DNA from: DATBGO01 sp963785765
GTDB lineage: Bacteria; Actinomycetota; Actinomycetes; Streptosporangiales; Streptosporangiaceae
DNA: 64,000 bases
NCBI GenBank assembly: GCA_963785765.1
Contig: CAWAWM010000002.1
Span: 186,001 to 250,000 of the forward strand
Reading direction: 5' to 3'
Both the position numbers and the translations under genes were made by a program. The notes below the pieces were generated by a model that saw only the letters and a program-made list of their open reading frames with translations, made no database searches and was not told where the DNA came from. Positions 39,720 to 48,443 of the stretch are shown one piece after another (position 1 is the first letter of the stretch; every line of letters starts with the position of its first letter).

Positions 39720-39816
39720 CGGTGTCCTCCTGGCTGGTGAGCTCCGCGATCGCGGCCAGCGCGGGGCCGGCCGTGGCACCGCTGACGGCCCGCTCCGGCC
39801 GCGGGGACATACAGGC

Positions 39817-41280
39817 CTAGTGTCGCACCTGCGCGGTGGTGGCTGGTCCGCGCACCGGCCGCGCCCGCCACGCCGCAGGCACCGGCAGGCCGGGCCGCAC
39901 CGGTACCGCGGGCGGCACCGGCAGGTGCCGCTGCTGGGCGAGCAGCGCCAGCAGGACGACCGCGTCGGTCCAGGCCAGCGGCGCGACCGAGGCGGGCTGC
40001 CCGCGCGCGTTCACCTGTTCGGGCAGTTCGCCCAGCCTGGTCCGGTGCGCGGCCAGCCAGGCCAGGATCGCGGCGCTGCGCTGGTGATCTCCGGTCGATG
40101 CCCACAGCAGCGCGAAGAACCCGGTCTCGGCGGTCCAGGCCACCCCCGGGCGGCCGGGCCATTCCGTGCCAGGCCGCACGCCCCCGCCAGGCAGCGTCAG
40201 CGCGGCTTCAGCGAGGCGGGCCGCCTGATCAAGCGAGGGGCTGGCCGCCGCGAACGGCAGCCCGAGGAAGCTGATCGCCGCGTCCGCCCCCGAGGTGCCC
40301 TGCGGCAGCCTGTGGTAGCCATGGCGGCCGAACTCGGTCGCTATGGCCCCCGACAGCCGCACGGCGGCAGCCGACCAGCGCTGCGCGTCAGCGCGGGCGC
40401 CGAGGTCGGCGGCCAGGTCAGCAGCGGCCCGTAGGCCGGCCAGCAGCGGGCCGGCGGTGCCGAGCGTGACCGCGACGGAGTCCTCCCAGTAGTCCATCGA
40501 CGCGGCCGGCAGGCCGTCTGAGGTCACAGACCTGGATGCGGCGCTGGCGGCGGCCTCGACCATCGGCCACAGCAGCGCCAGCTGGCGGCGGCCCGCGCGA
40601 TCGCCGGGCCGCAGCCCGGCCGCCCAGCTCCAGACCGCCCAGGGCACCCAGCCAGTGGCGTCCAGCTCGGCTGGCCTGCCGTCCCGCACCGGGCCCGCGC
40701 CATCCGGCCAGTACCGGGCCGCCCAGGTGCCGCCGGGAAGCTGCATCCGCTGCAGGAAGCGCAGGACCCGGAACGCATCCGCGGTATGACCGGTGTCAGC
40801 GAGGGCGACGGCTACCCAGCTGGAATCCCGCGGCCAGGCATAACGCCATCCGGAGTGCCAGGCGGCCACCACGGCCCCGTCGGGACGGGTCAGCAGGCGC
40901 AGATCGAGCAGTGCCCGGGTGGCCATCGACCGCTGCTGACCGGGAGCGCCCGGGATGATGCCCGTGGCCAGCCACTGCTGGCTGGCGTGTGCGGCCGTCC
41001 GGTCACACGCCGCCTGCGCCGTCGTCACCGCGACGGACCGTCCCGGGGCGACGTAGATCCCCGCGCGGGTCCGCAGCACGCTGCTGCCCGGCAGGTACCA
41101 GCCCGTAACCCCATCCGGCACGGCCAGGACCCGCTGCGGCGCGCACGGATCCTGGGCGATCCCTTCCAGCGCGAGCGACGGCTGGCCAGGCTGCCGGGAG
41201 GCGGCGGTAACGATCACGCCGCAGGCCAGCGCCAGGGCCGCGGCGACGGCGGCCAGGCGGACGCGACTTGGCGGGATCAT
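39817..41280 (-). CDS. Secreted glycoside hydrolase family 15-like protein
   Basis: A 487-residue protein with an N-terminal signal peptide or anchor (RLAAVAAALALACGVIV). The alpha/alpha toroid expected of GH15 glucoamylases is suggested by WRYAWPRDSSWVAVALADTGH, the DATGWVPWAVWSWAAGL helix, and GELPEQVNARGQPASVAPLAWTDAV, where the Glu of ELPEQ is the usual base. A catalytic role in glucan or trehalose breakdown is inferred from the family; the role in this locus is unclear. AAAGGGG precedes the ATG. It is 97 bp upstream of the aminotransferase gene on the same strand and could be co-transcribed. Confidence 0.75.
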   Translation of the reverse strand: MIPPSRVRLAAVAAALALACGVIVTAASRQPGQPSLALEGIAQDPCAPQRVLAVPDGVTGWYLPGSSVLRTRAGIYVAPGRSVAVTTAQAACDRTAAHASQQWLATGIIPGAPGQQRSMATRALLDLRLLTRPDGAVVAAWHSGWRYAWPRDSSWVAVALADTGHTADAFRVLRFLQRMQLPGGTWAARYWPDGAGPVRDGRPAELDATGWVPWAVWSWAAGLRPGDRAGRRQLALLWPMVEAAASAASRSVTSDGLPAASMDYWEDSVAVTLGTAGPLLAGLRAAADLAADLGARADAQRWSAAAVRLSGAIATEFGRHGYHRLPQGTSGADAAISFLGLPFAAASPSLDQAARLAEAALTLPGGGVRPGTEWPGRPGVAWTAETGFFALLWASTGDHQRSAAILAWLAAHRTRLGELPEQVNARGQPASVAPLAWTDAVVLLALLAQQRHLPVPPAVPVRPGLPVPAAWRARPVRGPATTAQVRH

Positions 41281-41713
41281 GAGCCCCTTTCAGCGGGCGT
41301 GGCCGGCCCGTTCACCAGCCAGTATCTATGGTGGCGCACGGCGGCCGGTACGGTGCCGCGATGGTCCGGCGCGGCAGTCTCAGTCCGGCCCGTGACCAGC
41401 CCGGCCTGAACCGCAGGCGGGCGCTGGCCGGCCAGGCTCGTGGCCCGCCGCCGCCACTTCGTCCCCGCGGGTTTCTTGATCGGGCTCCGGTGCGGTTCCC
41501 GGCCGTCTGGCAAATGTCCGTCAACGCCCGTCACCTCCACATATAGTGATGCGGGATGTCTACGTGCTGCCAGGCATGACACGTCGGCCACGCAGGTTTC
41601 GAGCTGATCCGGACGGTCTGTCCCTGGAGCGGGTTGGGTCCCTGAACGCCGCGCATTCGGAGTTGAAGCGCGGCATCGGCTTCCGCATTACGTAACTGAA
41701 AGCGCGGTGACCA
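41281..41713. other. Divergent intergenic region with a TTACGTAA palindrome
   Basis: About 430 bp between the GH15-like and nucleotide-sugar dehydrogenase genes. TTACGTAA at 41688-41695 repeats the motif seen before murA. A 48-codon frame (41549-41695, ending TAA) exists but has no clear ribosome-binding site and I do not recognise its product. Nothing else is evident. Confidence 0.4.
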
Positions 41714-42910
41714 ATGGCCGGTTTCGATCTCGATGTCGTGGTGATCGGAGGCTGCGGGCATGTCGGGCTCCCCCTGGCGATCGCCTTCGCTGACCGGGGC
41801 GCGCGGACCGGCATCTATGACGTGAGCGCCACGGCGGTGGCCGCCGTCAACGCCGGGCGGATGCTCTTTTCAGAGCCCGGCGCTGGCCCGATGCTGGAAA
41901 GGGCCGTCGCCGCCGGGCGCCTGAAGGCCACGACCGACCCCGCGATCGTGGCGAACGCCGAGCATGTGATCGTGGTGATCGGCACTCCCGTGGATGAGCA
42001 TCTCAACCCCGACCAGGCCGCCATCACCAAGGCTCTGAGCGGCTGTGCCGACTATTTGCGGGACGGGCAGATTCTCATCTTGCGCAGCACCGTTTACCCC
42101 GGCGTCACCGCCCTGGTGGAGAAGATGGTAGCCGGGCTCGGTATTGAGATGGATGTCGCATTCTGCCCGGAGCGGATCGCCGAGGGCCACGCCATGACCG
42201 AGCTTTTCGAGTTGCCGCAGATCGTCTCGTCCCGCACTCCGAATGGCGTGAACCGGGCCAGCCGACTGTTCGGCCTCCTTACCTCCTCCCACGTGGTCAT
42301 GTCCCCGGAGGAGGCAGAACTCGCCAAGCTTTTTACCAATGTCTGGCGCTATATCAAATTCGCCACCGCTAACCAGCTGTACATGATGGCCAACGATCAG
42401 GGCCTGGACTTCGAGCGGATCAGGCAGGGCGTGATCGCGGACTACCCGCGAGCCGCCGACATGCCCGCAGCCGGTTTCGCCGCAGGCCCGTGCCTGTTCA
42501 AGGACACCATGCAGCTGGCCGCGTACAACCACAACAACTTCGCCCTCGGGCACACCGCGATGACCATCAACGAGGGCATGCCGCTGTACCTGGTGCATTG
42601 CCTGGAGCGGCGTTTCGACCTCGCGTCCATGACGGTCGGTGTCCTGGGCATGGCGTTCAAGGGCGGCTCCGACGACACCAGGTCCAGCCTTTCCTACAAG
42701 CTCAAGCGGATTCTCGCGTTCAAGGCGGCGGCCGTCCTGTGCACCGACCCTTACGTGAGCACCGACCCGGCCCTCCGGCCGCTCGAGGAGGTGCTCGCCC
42801 AGTCCGACCTGCTGGTCATCGCGGCGCCGCACCCCGATTACCTGGACCTGAAGACGGACAAGCCGGTGGCCGACATCTGGAATCTTCTCGGCGAGGGCGT
42901 GCGGATATGA
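41714..42910 (+). CDS. Nucleotide-sugar dehydrogenase (UDP-glucose/UDP-ManNAc dehydrogenase family)
   Basis: A 398-residue enzyme. The N-terminal Rossmann domain has VVIGGCGHVGLPLAIAFADRG; the middle region NVWRYIKFATANQLYMM; the catalytic Cys is in AGPCLFKDTMQL, matching GGxCxxKD; the C-terminal domain has GMAFKGGSDDTRSS. It oxidises a UDP- or GDP-sugar to its uronate in two NAD-dependent steps. Length and motifs are nearer WecC-type than UDP-glucose dehydrogenase. Its stop overlaps the next gene's start (ATGA). It begins the envelope-glycan set. Confidence 0.9.
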   Translation: MAGFDLDVVVIGGCGHVGLPLAIAFADRGARTGIYDVSATAVAAVNAGRMLFSEPGAGPMLERAVAAGRLKATTDPAIVANAEHVIVVIGTPVDEHLNPDQAAITKALSGCADYLRDGQILILRSTVYPGVTALVEKMVAGLGIEMDVAFCPERIAEGHAMTELFELPQIVSSRTPNGVNRASRLFGLLTSSHVVMSPEEAELAKLFTNVWRYIKFATANQLYMMANDQGLDFERIRQGVIADYPRAADMPAAGFAAGPCLFKDTMQLAAYNHNNFALGHTAMTINEGMPLYLVHCLERRFDLASMTVGVLGMAFKGGSDDTRSSLSYKLKRILAFKAAAVLCTDPYVSTDPALRPLEEVLAQSDLLVIAAPHPDYLDLKTDKPVADIWNLLGEGVRI

Positions 42911-43656
42911 AGATCGGCGATCCCCGGGTTTCGGTGATCGTGCCGGCCCACAACGAGGGCGATTCGATCACGGTCGTCCTCGACCGGCTGTTCGAGCTGG
43001 TCCGGCTGTCCTGCGAGGTGCTCGTGGTGGTCGATGACCCCAGCGACATCACCGTTCCCGCGGTTGAGGCGTATGAGCGCAAAGAGCCGAGGATCCGCTG
43101 CCTGATCAACACCTACGGCCCGGGCCCGTCCAACGCCATCAGGTTCGGGATAGACGCCGCGGCCGCGCCGGTGGCGGTCGTCACGATGGCCGACGGATGC
43201 GATGACGCCCGGCAGATCGACGACCTGGTGCGCCTGGTAGAGCGCGGCGTGGCGGTGGCCGCCGCATCGCGGTATATGCCAGGCGGCCAGCAGGTGGGCG
43301 GCCCGGTCCTGAAGGGCATGCTGTCCGGGATGGCGGGCCGCTCGCTGCGGGTACTCGCCCATGTCGGCACGCGGGACGCGACCAACTCGTTCAAGGCGTA
43401 CTCAACAGAGTTCGTCCGCGAGGTCGGCATCGACTCGCGGGCTGGCTTCGAGATCGGCATCGAGCTGACCGCCAAGGCCAAGCGGCTGGGGCGGCCGGTC
43501 GCCGAGCTCCCGACCATCTGGCTGGACCGGCAGGCAGGCACCTCGAACTTCAAGATCGCCCAGTGGATCCCGAGCTACCTGCACTGGTACAGGTTCGCCT
43601 TCGGCCGGCGCCTGACGGCCGGGGAGATCCGCGCCCGCTCGGCCGGTAAGAAATAA
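42907..43656 (+). CDS. Glycosyltransferase family 2
   Basis: A 249-residue GT-A enzyme without obvious membrane helices. RVSVIVPAHNEGDSI is the nucleotide-sugar strand, EVLVVVDDPSD and VVTMADGCDDA carry the acidic metal-binding residues, and RSLRVLAHVGTRDATNSFKAYS resembles dolichyl-phosphate mannose synthase-like GT2 enzymes. It probably transfers a sugar to a polyprenyl phosphate or a glycan. The start codon lies in the ATGA overlap with the dehydrogenase gene, so translation is coupled. The epimerase follows after 24 bp. Confidence 0.88.
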   Translation: MKIGDPRVSVIVPAHNEGDSITVVLDRLFELVRLSCEVLVVVDDPSDITVPAVEAYERKEPRIRCLINTYGPGPSNAIRFGIDAAAAPVAVVTMADGCDDARQIDDLVRLVERGVAVAAASRYMPGGQQVGGPVLKGMLSGMAGRSLRVLAHVGTRDATNSFKAYSTEFVREVGIDSRAGFEIGIELTAKAKRLGRPVAELPTIWLDRQAGTSNFKIAQWIPSYLHWYRFAFGRRLTAGEIRARSAGKK

Positions 43657-43680
43657 GAGAGATTCGCAAGGAGAGATTTA

Positions 43681-44706
43681 ATGCAGAAGGTGGTTGTCAG
43701 CGGGTCCGCGGGCTTCATCGGCGGGTACCTGGTTGAGGAGTTGCTCCGGCGCGGGTATCAGGTGACCGGGCTGGACAACTTCTCCAAGTACGGGAAGGTC
43801 GCCAAGTCCTACGATGACCATCCGCACTATCAGCTCGTCGAGGGCGACGCGCGGGACGTCGGCCTGATGACGGGCCTGCTGGCGGACTGCGACCACTTCA
43901 TCGCCGGCGCGGCCATGATCGGCGGCATCTCCTACTTCCATACCTACGCCTATGACCTGCTCGCCACCAACGAGCGGATCATCGCGGCGTCCTGCGACGC
44001 GGCGATCAAGGCGCACCAGGAGGGCCGGATGGGCAAGGTCACCTACCTGTCCTCCTCGATGGTGTTCGAGAGCACCAGCGACTGGCCCTCCTACGAGGGC
44101 CAGCAGCGTGAGATCCCGCCGCCGCTGTCGTCCTATGGCTTCCAGAAGCTGGCCGTCGAGTACTTCGCGCGCGCCGCGTGGGACCAGTACCAGCTCCCGT
44201 TCACCATCGTGCGGCCGTTCAACTGCGTCGGCACCGGGGAGGGCCGCGCGCTGGGCGATCAGGAAATCCTGTCAGGCAATGTCCGGCTCGCGATGAGCCA
44301 CGTGGTGCCCGACCTGGTGCAGAAGGTCCTCAAGGGCCAGGACCCGTTGCACATTCTGGGGTCCGGCGAGCAGGTCCGGCATTACACCTACGGCGGTGAT
44401 CTGGCCGCTGGCATCGTGGACGCGATGGAGCATCCGGCGGCCCGCAACGAGGACTTCAACCTCTCCACCGCCGAAAGCACCACGGTCCACGAGCTGGCCG
44501 AGGTGATCTGGCGCAAGATCAAGGGCCCCGGGGTGCCGTTGCGGGTGGTCAGCGACGCCCCGTTCGAATACGACGTGCAGCGGCGCGTCCCGTCGACCGA
44601 CAAGGCCAAGCGCATGCTCGGCTTCGAGGCGACCACCACGCTGGAGCAGATGCTCGACGAGGTGATCCCCTGGATCAGCCAGGCCCTCGAGGCCGGTGCC
44701 ATCTGA
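43681..44706 (+). CDS. NAD-dependent nucleotide-sugar epimerase/dehydratase (SDR)
   Basis: A 341-residue extended SDR. The NAD motif is SGSAGFIGGYLVEELL; the catalytic YxxxK is in SSYGFQKLAVEYF; TYLSSSMVFE supplies the Ser/Thr; the later NCVGTGEGRALG and RRVPSTDKAKRMLGFEA are typical of nucleotide-sugar epimerases. It modifies the same activated sugar as the dehydrogenase upstream, or a parallel one. It has a good GGAGA ribosome-binding site and sits third in the set. Confidence 0.9.
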   Translation: MQKVVVSGSAGFIGGYLVEELLRRGYQVTGLDNFSKYGKVAKSYDDHPHYQLVEGDARDVGLMTGLLADCDHFIAGAAMIGGISYFHTYAYDLLATNERIIAASCDAAIKAHQEGRMGKVTYLSSSMVFESTSDWPSYEGQQREIPPPLSSYGFQKLAVEYFARAAWDQYQLPFTIVRPFNCVGTGEGRALGDQEILSGNVRLAMSHVVPDLVQKVLKGQDPLHILGSGEQVRHYTYGGDLAAGIVDAMEHPAARNEDFNLSTAESTTVHELAEVIWRKIKGPGVPLRVVSDAPFEYDVQRRVPSTDKAKRMLGFEATTTLEQMLDEVIPWISQALEAGAI

Positions 44707-44763
44707 CCGGAGGGCAGGCCGCGCCGCTGCGGCCACCGGTAACGTGGGGGGCGAACGAGGAAA

Positions 44764-46740
44764 ATGATGAACGACACCGGGCCGGGGCGCATCGTGCCGC
44801 TAGACCCGCGGCCCGAAGCGGCGGCCTCCGGGCCGGCCGAGCCCGGCCCGGCCAAGCCCGGCCCAGCCGAGCCCCGGCCAGCCGAGCCTGAGGGGCTCGA
44901 GCCTGAGGGGCCCGAACCTGAGGGGCCCGAACCTGAGGCGGCCGGGCCTGACCGGGCCGCGCCGTCTGGGTTCCGCGCCTTCGCCGCGCGCCCGTTCGTC
45001 CGCCAGCTGGCCGTCTTCGCGGCCTTACTGACCGCCGGAGTCGTTGCGTCCTGGCCGCGGGCCACCTACCTGGCCACCGGCCAGGTACCCTACCGGTCCG
45101 ACGAGGGAACCTACATCTGGGACCTGTGGTGGATGGCGCACCAGGTCACGCACCTCAGCAATCCCTGGTACACCCGCGCCATCGCGGCGCCGGTCGGCAC
45201 GTACCTGGGCTTCCACGCGCTGATGCCGGTGCTCGGCCTGGTGATGATGCCCGTCACGCTCGCCTTCGGCGCGGTCTTCTCGTTCAACCTGATCTGCCTC
45301 ATCATGCCGGGCCTGCTGAGCTACGCGGGCTACCGCGCCGCCCGGCTGTGGGTCCCCTCCCAGCTCGGCGCGATCGCGGCTGGCGCGTTCTTCGGCCTGT
45401 CCGCCAATCTCATGTGGCGGTCGATGTACCACCTGAACATCGCCATTGGGGCGCTGTTCATCCCGCTGGCGCTGGAAGCCGCGGTGCGGCTGCGCCGCAA
45501 GCCCGGCCGCCGCCAGGTGGTGATCCTCGGGCTCGTGCTGGGCATGTCAGCCCTCGCCGACCAGGAAATCACCATCCTGACGGTGATCCTGACCGGCGCC
45601 GTGCTGCTGCCCTGGCTGGCGCGCCGCCCCTCGGGTGCCAAACTGGCCGCCGCCGTCGTGGCCGGGCTGATCGGCCTCATCCTGGCCAGTCCGCAGATCG
45701 CGGCCATGGTGACGGAGCTACGGGCCGGCGGAGCCGCGCTGAGCGGACCCTGGCTCGTTAAGTCGTACATCAAATACGCGGTCGGCCTGCCGCAGCTGTT
45801 CGGGCCCTCACCGCGGGTCGCCGCGTTCGGGCTGACCGGACTGGGCAAGCTTTACTACCGGGGCCAGACCGGCGAGGGCCTTCCCACGTTCGGGCTGGTG
45901 CTGAGCGCCATGGCGGTCCTCGGCCTGGTGGTGTCCTGGCGCCGCCGCAGCAGCTGGCTCCTCGCACTCGGCTGGCTGGCCTGCGCCGCGCTGGCGCTCG
46001 GGCCGGTGCTGTGGATCGGGACCCGGGAGTACGTGCCGTTCGCTGAGGTCCTCAACGGGGTCCGGGTGTCGAGGATCCTGCCGTACACCTGGTTCGTCCG
46101 GGTGCCGGGAATGGGAGACTTCCGGGAGGCATCTAGGTTCACGTTGCTCGCCATCGTGCCCGCCGCCATTCTCGCCGGGATCGCCGTGGACTGGATACGC
46201 CGGCGTGCCGCCCCGCTGCTGGTCGTGGTGGCCGCGCTCGCGGTGCTGGAGGCCGGCTGGACGGGGGACCTGTCGATCACGCCGCCGTTGCAACGGGCTC
46301 CGGCGTCCCCGACCCGGCTGGCTGCGGTTGACGGCCCGATAGCGGCCGACCACTCCGGCTCGATCGTGGTGGACGTCCCGTTCGGCCTGTGGGGCGGCGA
46401 GGGACTCTACGGTGACTGGCTGCGGCCTCAGGCCCTGGCGCTGGCGACGATGGACGGCCATCCGCGCGGCGAGGCGTACGTCTCCAAGGTCCCGCCGCAG
46501 ACCACCAAGGGCATCAAGAAACATGCGTTCTACCGTCGGCTCGTCGACACGCAGGCCGGGTCGCACAACTCGGCTGCCGACCTGGCCGCGGCCCGTGCCG
46601 ATGCCCGTCGGCTCAGGATCGGCTGGGTGGTGGTCTGGGAGCAGACCGCCCCGGTCATCCGCTACCTGACCGAAACCGGGTTCCGGCTCGACTACCGCGC
46701 GGACGGCGTCTGGGTCTACCGGCCAGTCTCGGCCTTCTGA
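44764..46740 (+). CDS. Polytopic membrane protein, putative GT-C glycosyltransferase
   Basis: A 658-residue protein. The first 75 residues are cytoplasmic and low-complexity, with EPEGPEPEGPEPE repeats. Ten to twelve helices follow. The first outer loop has PYRSDEGTYIWDLWWMAHQ, with acidic residues where GT-C transferases bind lipid-phosphate sugar donors. The C-terminal 200 residues form an extracytoplasmic domain starting after RRRAAPLLVVVAALAVLEAGW. It likely moves a lipid-linked sugar outside the membrane, using products of the three genes upstream. ATGs at 44764 and 44767 are both possible after GAACGAGGAAA. Confidence 0.78.
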   Translation: MMNDTGPGRIVPLDPRPEAAASGPAEPGPAKPGPAEPRPAEPEGLEPEGPEPEGPEPEAAGPDRAAPSGFRAFAARPFVRQLAVFAALLTAGVVASWPRATYLATGQVPYRSDEGTYIWDLWWMAHQVTHLSNPWYTRAIAAPVGTYLGFHALMPVLGLVMMPVTLAFGAVFSFNLICLIMPGLLSYAGYRAARLWVPSQLGAIAAGAFFGLSANLMWRSMYHLNIAIGALFIPLALEAAVRLRRKPGRRQVVILGLVLGMSALADQEITILTVILTGAVLLPWLARRPSGAKLAAAVVAGLIGLILASPQIAAMVTELRAGGAALSGPWLVKSYIKYAVGLPQLFGPSPRVAAFGLTGLGKLYYRGQTGEGLPTFGLVLSAMAVLGLVVSWRRRSSWLLALGWLACAALALGPVLWIGTREYVPFAEVLNGVRVSRILPYTWFVRVPGMGDFREASRFTLLAIVPAAILAGIAVDWIRRRAAPLLVVVAALAVLEAGWTGDLSITPPLQRAPASPTRLAAVDGPIAADHSGSIVVDVPFGLWGGEGLYGDWLRPQALALATMDGHPRGEAYVSKVPPQTTKGIKKHAFYRRLVDTQAGSHNSAADLAAARADARRLRIGWVVVWEQTAPVIRYLTETGFRLDYRADGVWVYRPVSAF

Positions 46741-46795
46741 CCGGCCAGGCCACCCGGGGCTACTCACGGCCGGAATGCCTAGGTAATCTGACGCA

Positions 46796-47161
46796 GTGAA
46801 CCGTCTTGGCGAACTTGAGCGCGCGATCATGGACGTCCTCTGGGAGAGCCCGGACCCGCTGACGGTCCGGCAGGTCAGCGGCGGGTTGACCGAGCGTGAC
46901 CTTGCGCATACGACGGTGATGACCGTCCTGGACCGACTGGCCAAGAAGGGCTTCGCCCGGCGTGAGCGAGATGGCCGCGCCTGGCGTTACTGCGCGGCCG
47001 AGAGCCGCGAGGCATACGTGACCGAGCTGATGCTCAATGCGCTGGAGCAGACGGGAGACCGGCAGGCCGCGCTGGCCAGGTTCGCCCGCAGTGTCACTGA
47101 CACCGAGGCCGCGGCGCTGCGCCGGGCGCTCGGAGCGCTGGGCACCGGCACCGGAGAGTGA
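46796..47161 (+). CDS. BlaI/MecI-family transcriptional repressor
   Basis: A 121-residue winged-helix protein: LGELERAIMDVLWESPDPLTVRQVS and HTTVMTVLDRLAKKGFARRERDGRAWRY are the BlaI DNA-binding region, followed by a helical dimerisation tail. Family members repress beta-lactamase or related genes until cleaved following a signal from a BlaR-type protease. The M56 protease gene starts 6 bp after its stop. No beta-lactamase gene is in the window; this pair is common and of unknown target in actinobacteria. GTG start. Confidence 0.9.
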   Translation: MNRLGELERAIMDVLWESPDPLTVRQVSGGLTERDLAHTTVMTVLDRLAKKGFARRERDGRAWRYCAAESREAYVTELMLNALEQTGDRQAALARFARSVTDTEAAALRRALGALGTGTGE

Positions 47162-47167
47162 GCGCAG

Positions 47168-48118
47168 GTGCCCGCAGCAGTGCTGATCCTGACCGCCGTC
47201 GCGGTGGCCTGCGTTCCCGCCTCGCAAGCGCTCGCCGCCGCCCGCTGGCCGCGCCGCTCGCCGGCGGTGGCGATTCTGCTCTGGCAGGCCATCGGGCTCG
47301 GCTGGGGTCTGGCTGCCATCGGTGCGCTGGCCGGCCTGGGCGCCGATCAGGAGCCCGGTGTGGTCCGGGGGGCATACGCGCTGGCCGGCAGGCTCATCGA
47401 GGGCCGGGGCATGGCAGCAGCCGGGGTATCTGTGCTGCCTGCGGTGATCCGGCTGCTGGCGGTAGGCACCGGCCTGGTCCTGCTGCTGCTACTGAGCGGC
47501 GCCCTGGTGGCCGCGTTCGCGACGGTGCTGCGGGCCCGCCGACGGCAGCGTGCGCTGCTCAGCCTGCTCGCGCACGGCGATCCCAAGGTTCCCGGAGCGC
47601 TGGTCGTGGATCACCCGGCCGCGGCCGCGTACTGCGTACCCGGCCTGCGGTCGGCGATCGTGATCAGCGCCGGCGCGCTTGACCTGCTCGATCAGGCCGA
47701 ACTGGCGGCCGTGCTGGCCCACGAGCGGGCCCACCTGCGGGAGCGGCACGATCTGGTGCTGCTGCCGTTCACCGCGCTGCTGCGGCCCTTCCGCTGGTCG
47801 GCGGCCGCCCGCGCGGCCCACGCCGCCGTGGCCATGCTCGTTGAGATGCTCGCCGACGACCAGGCCCTCCGGCACCGGCCGGTGGCGGCCAGGGAACTGG
47901 CTACCGCCCTGCTCAGAGTGGGCGCGGCGGGCGGCGGGCGGGCCCCGCTCGGCGGGCTCGCCGTCGCGGACTGCGGGGCCGATGGCCAGGTAGCGGCGCG
48001 CGTCTCGCGGCTGCTGCGGCCCGCGCCGCGGCTGCCGTGGCCGGCCATCGCTCTGGTATGTGCGATGGCGGCGCTCGTGGTGGTCGTGCCCGCCGCGCTC
48101 CTGCTGCTGCCATCCTGA
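47168..48118 (+). CDS. M56-family membrane metallopeptidase (BlaR1-like)
   Basis: A 316-residue protein with three N-terminal helices, the zinc motif HERAH (in AAVLAHERAHLRERHD) at about residues 194-198, and a final helix near the C-terminus. LVEMLADDQALRHRP supplies the third zinc ligand region. There is no extracytoplasmic penicillin-binding domain, so the signal must differ from that of BlaR1. It probably inactivates the BlaI-type repressor encoded just upstream. GTG start. The stop is followed by a 13-bp tandem duplication. Confidence 0.88.
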   Translation: MPAAVLILTAVAVACVPASQALAAARWPRRSPAVAILLWQAIGLGWGLAAIGALAGLGADQEPGVVRGAYALAGRLIEGRGMAAAGVSVLPAVIRLLAVGTGLVLLLLLSGALVAAFATVLRARRRQRALLSLLAHGDPKVPGALVVDHPAAAAYCVPGLRSAIVISAGALDLLDQAELAAVLAHERAHLRERHDLVLLPFTALLRPFRWSAAARAAHAAVAMLVEMLADDQALRHRPVAARELATALLRVGAAGGGRAPLGGLAVADCGADGQVAARVSRLLRPAPRLPWPAIALVCAMAALVVVVPAALLLLPS

Positions 48119-48141
48119 CCGCGGATACTGACCGCGGATAC
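48116..48141. repeat. 13-bp duplication covering the M56 gene stop
   Basis: tgaccgcggatac occurs exactly at 48116-48128 and 48129-48141; the first TGA is the stop codon. The second TGA is in another frame. Confidence 0.8.
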
Positions 48142-48443
48142 TCAGCACCGATGGGCGCCGTCGGCCGGGAAGGGCGTAGGGATTGGCTCAGCGCGCTGGT
48201 CTGATCCGGTGGGTGCCTGGTTCGACGCCGGCTGGGCCTGGCGTGGCGATGCCGCCGTGGAGCTGTTTGGGTCGCCGGGCGAGGACCTGGCCCGGTTTGA
48301 GATCTGCGCGATGACCGGCGGTTGCTGCAACCTGGGCCGGTGTCACACGGGACGACGGCAGCATTCTCGCCGGTCCCGGCGCTCCGCCGCCGTCCGCCGT
48401 CGCTGTCCTGCGCAACTTCCTGAGCCTGGGCCGCCCGGCCCTG
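48142..48443. other. Intergenic region with nothing recognised
   Basis: About 300 bp between the M56 gene and the broken HNH gene, which converge. No hairpin strong enough for a terminator, no RNA and no supportable frame were seen. Confidence 0.4.

Noticed and set aside
41549..41695. A 48-codon frame before the nucleotide-sugar dehydrogenase gene
   Set aside because: No ribosome-binding site and no recognisable product; its TAA coincides with the TTACGTAA palindrome, probably by chance.
48219..48250. A GGTTCGA tRNA T-loop-like sequence
   Set aside because: No acceptor stem or cloverleaf can be drawn around it.
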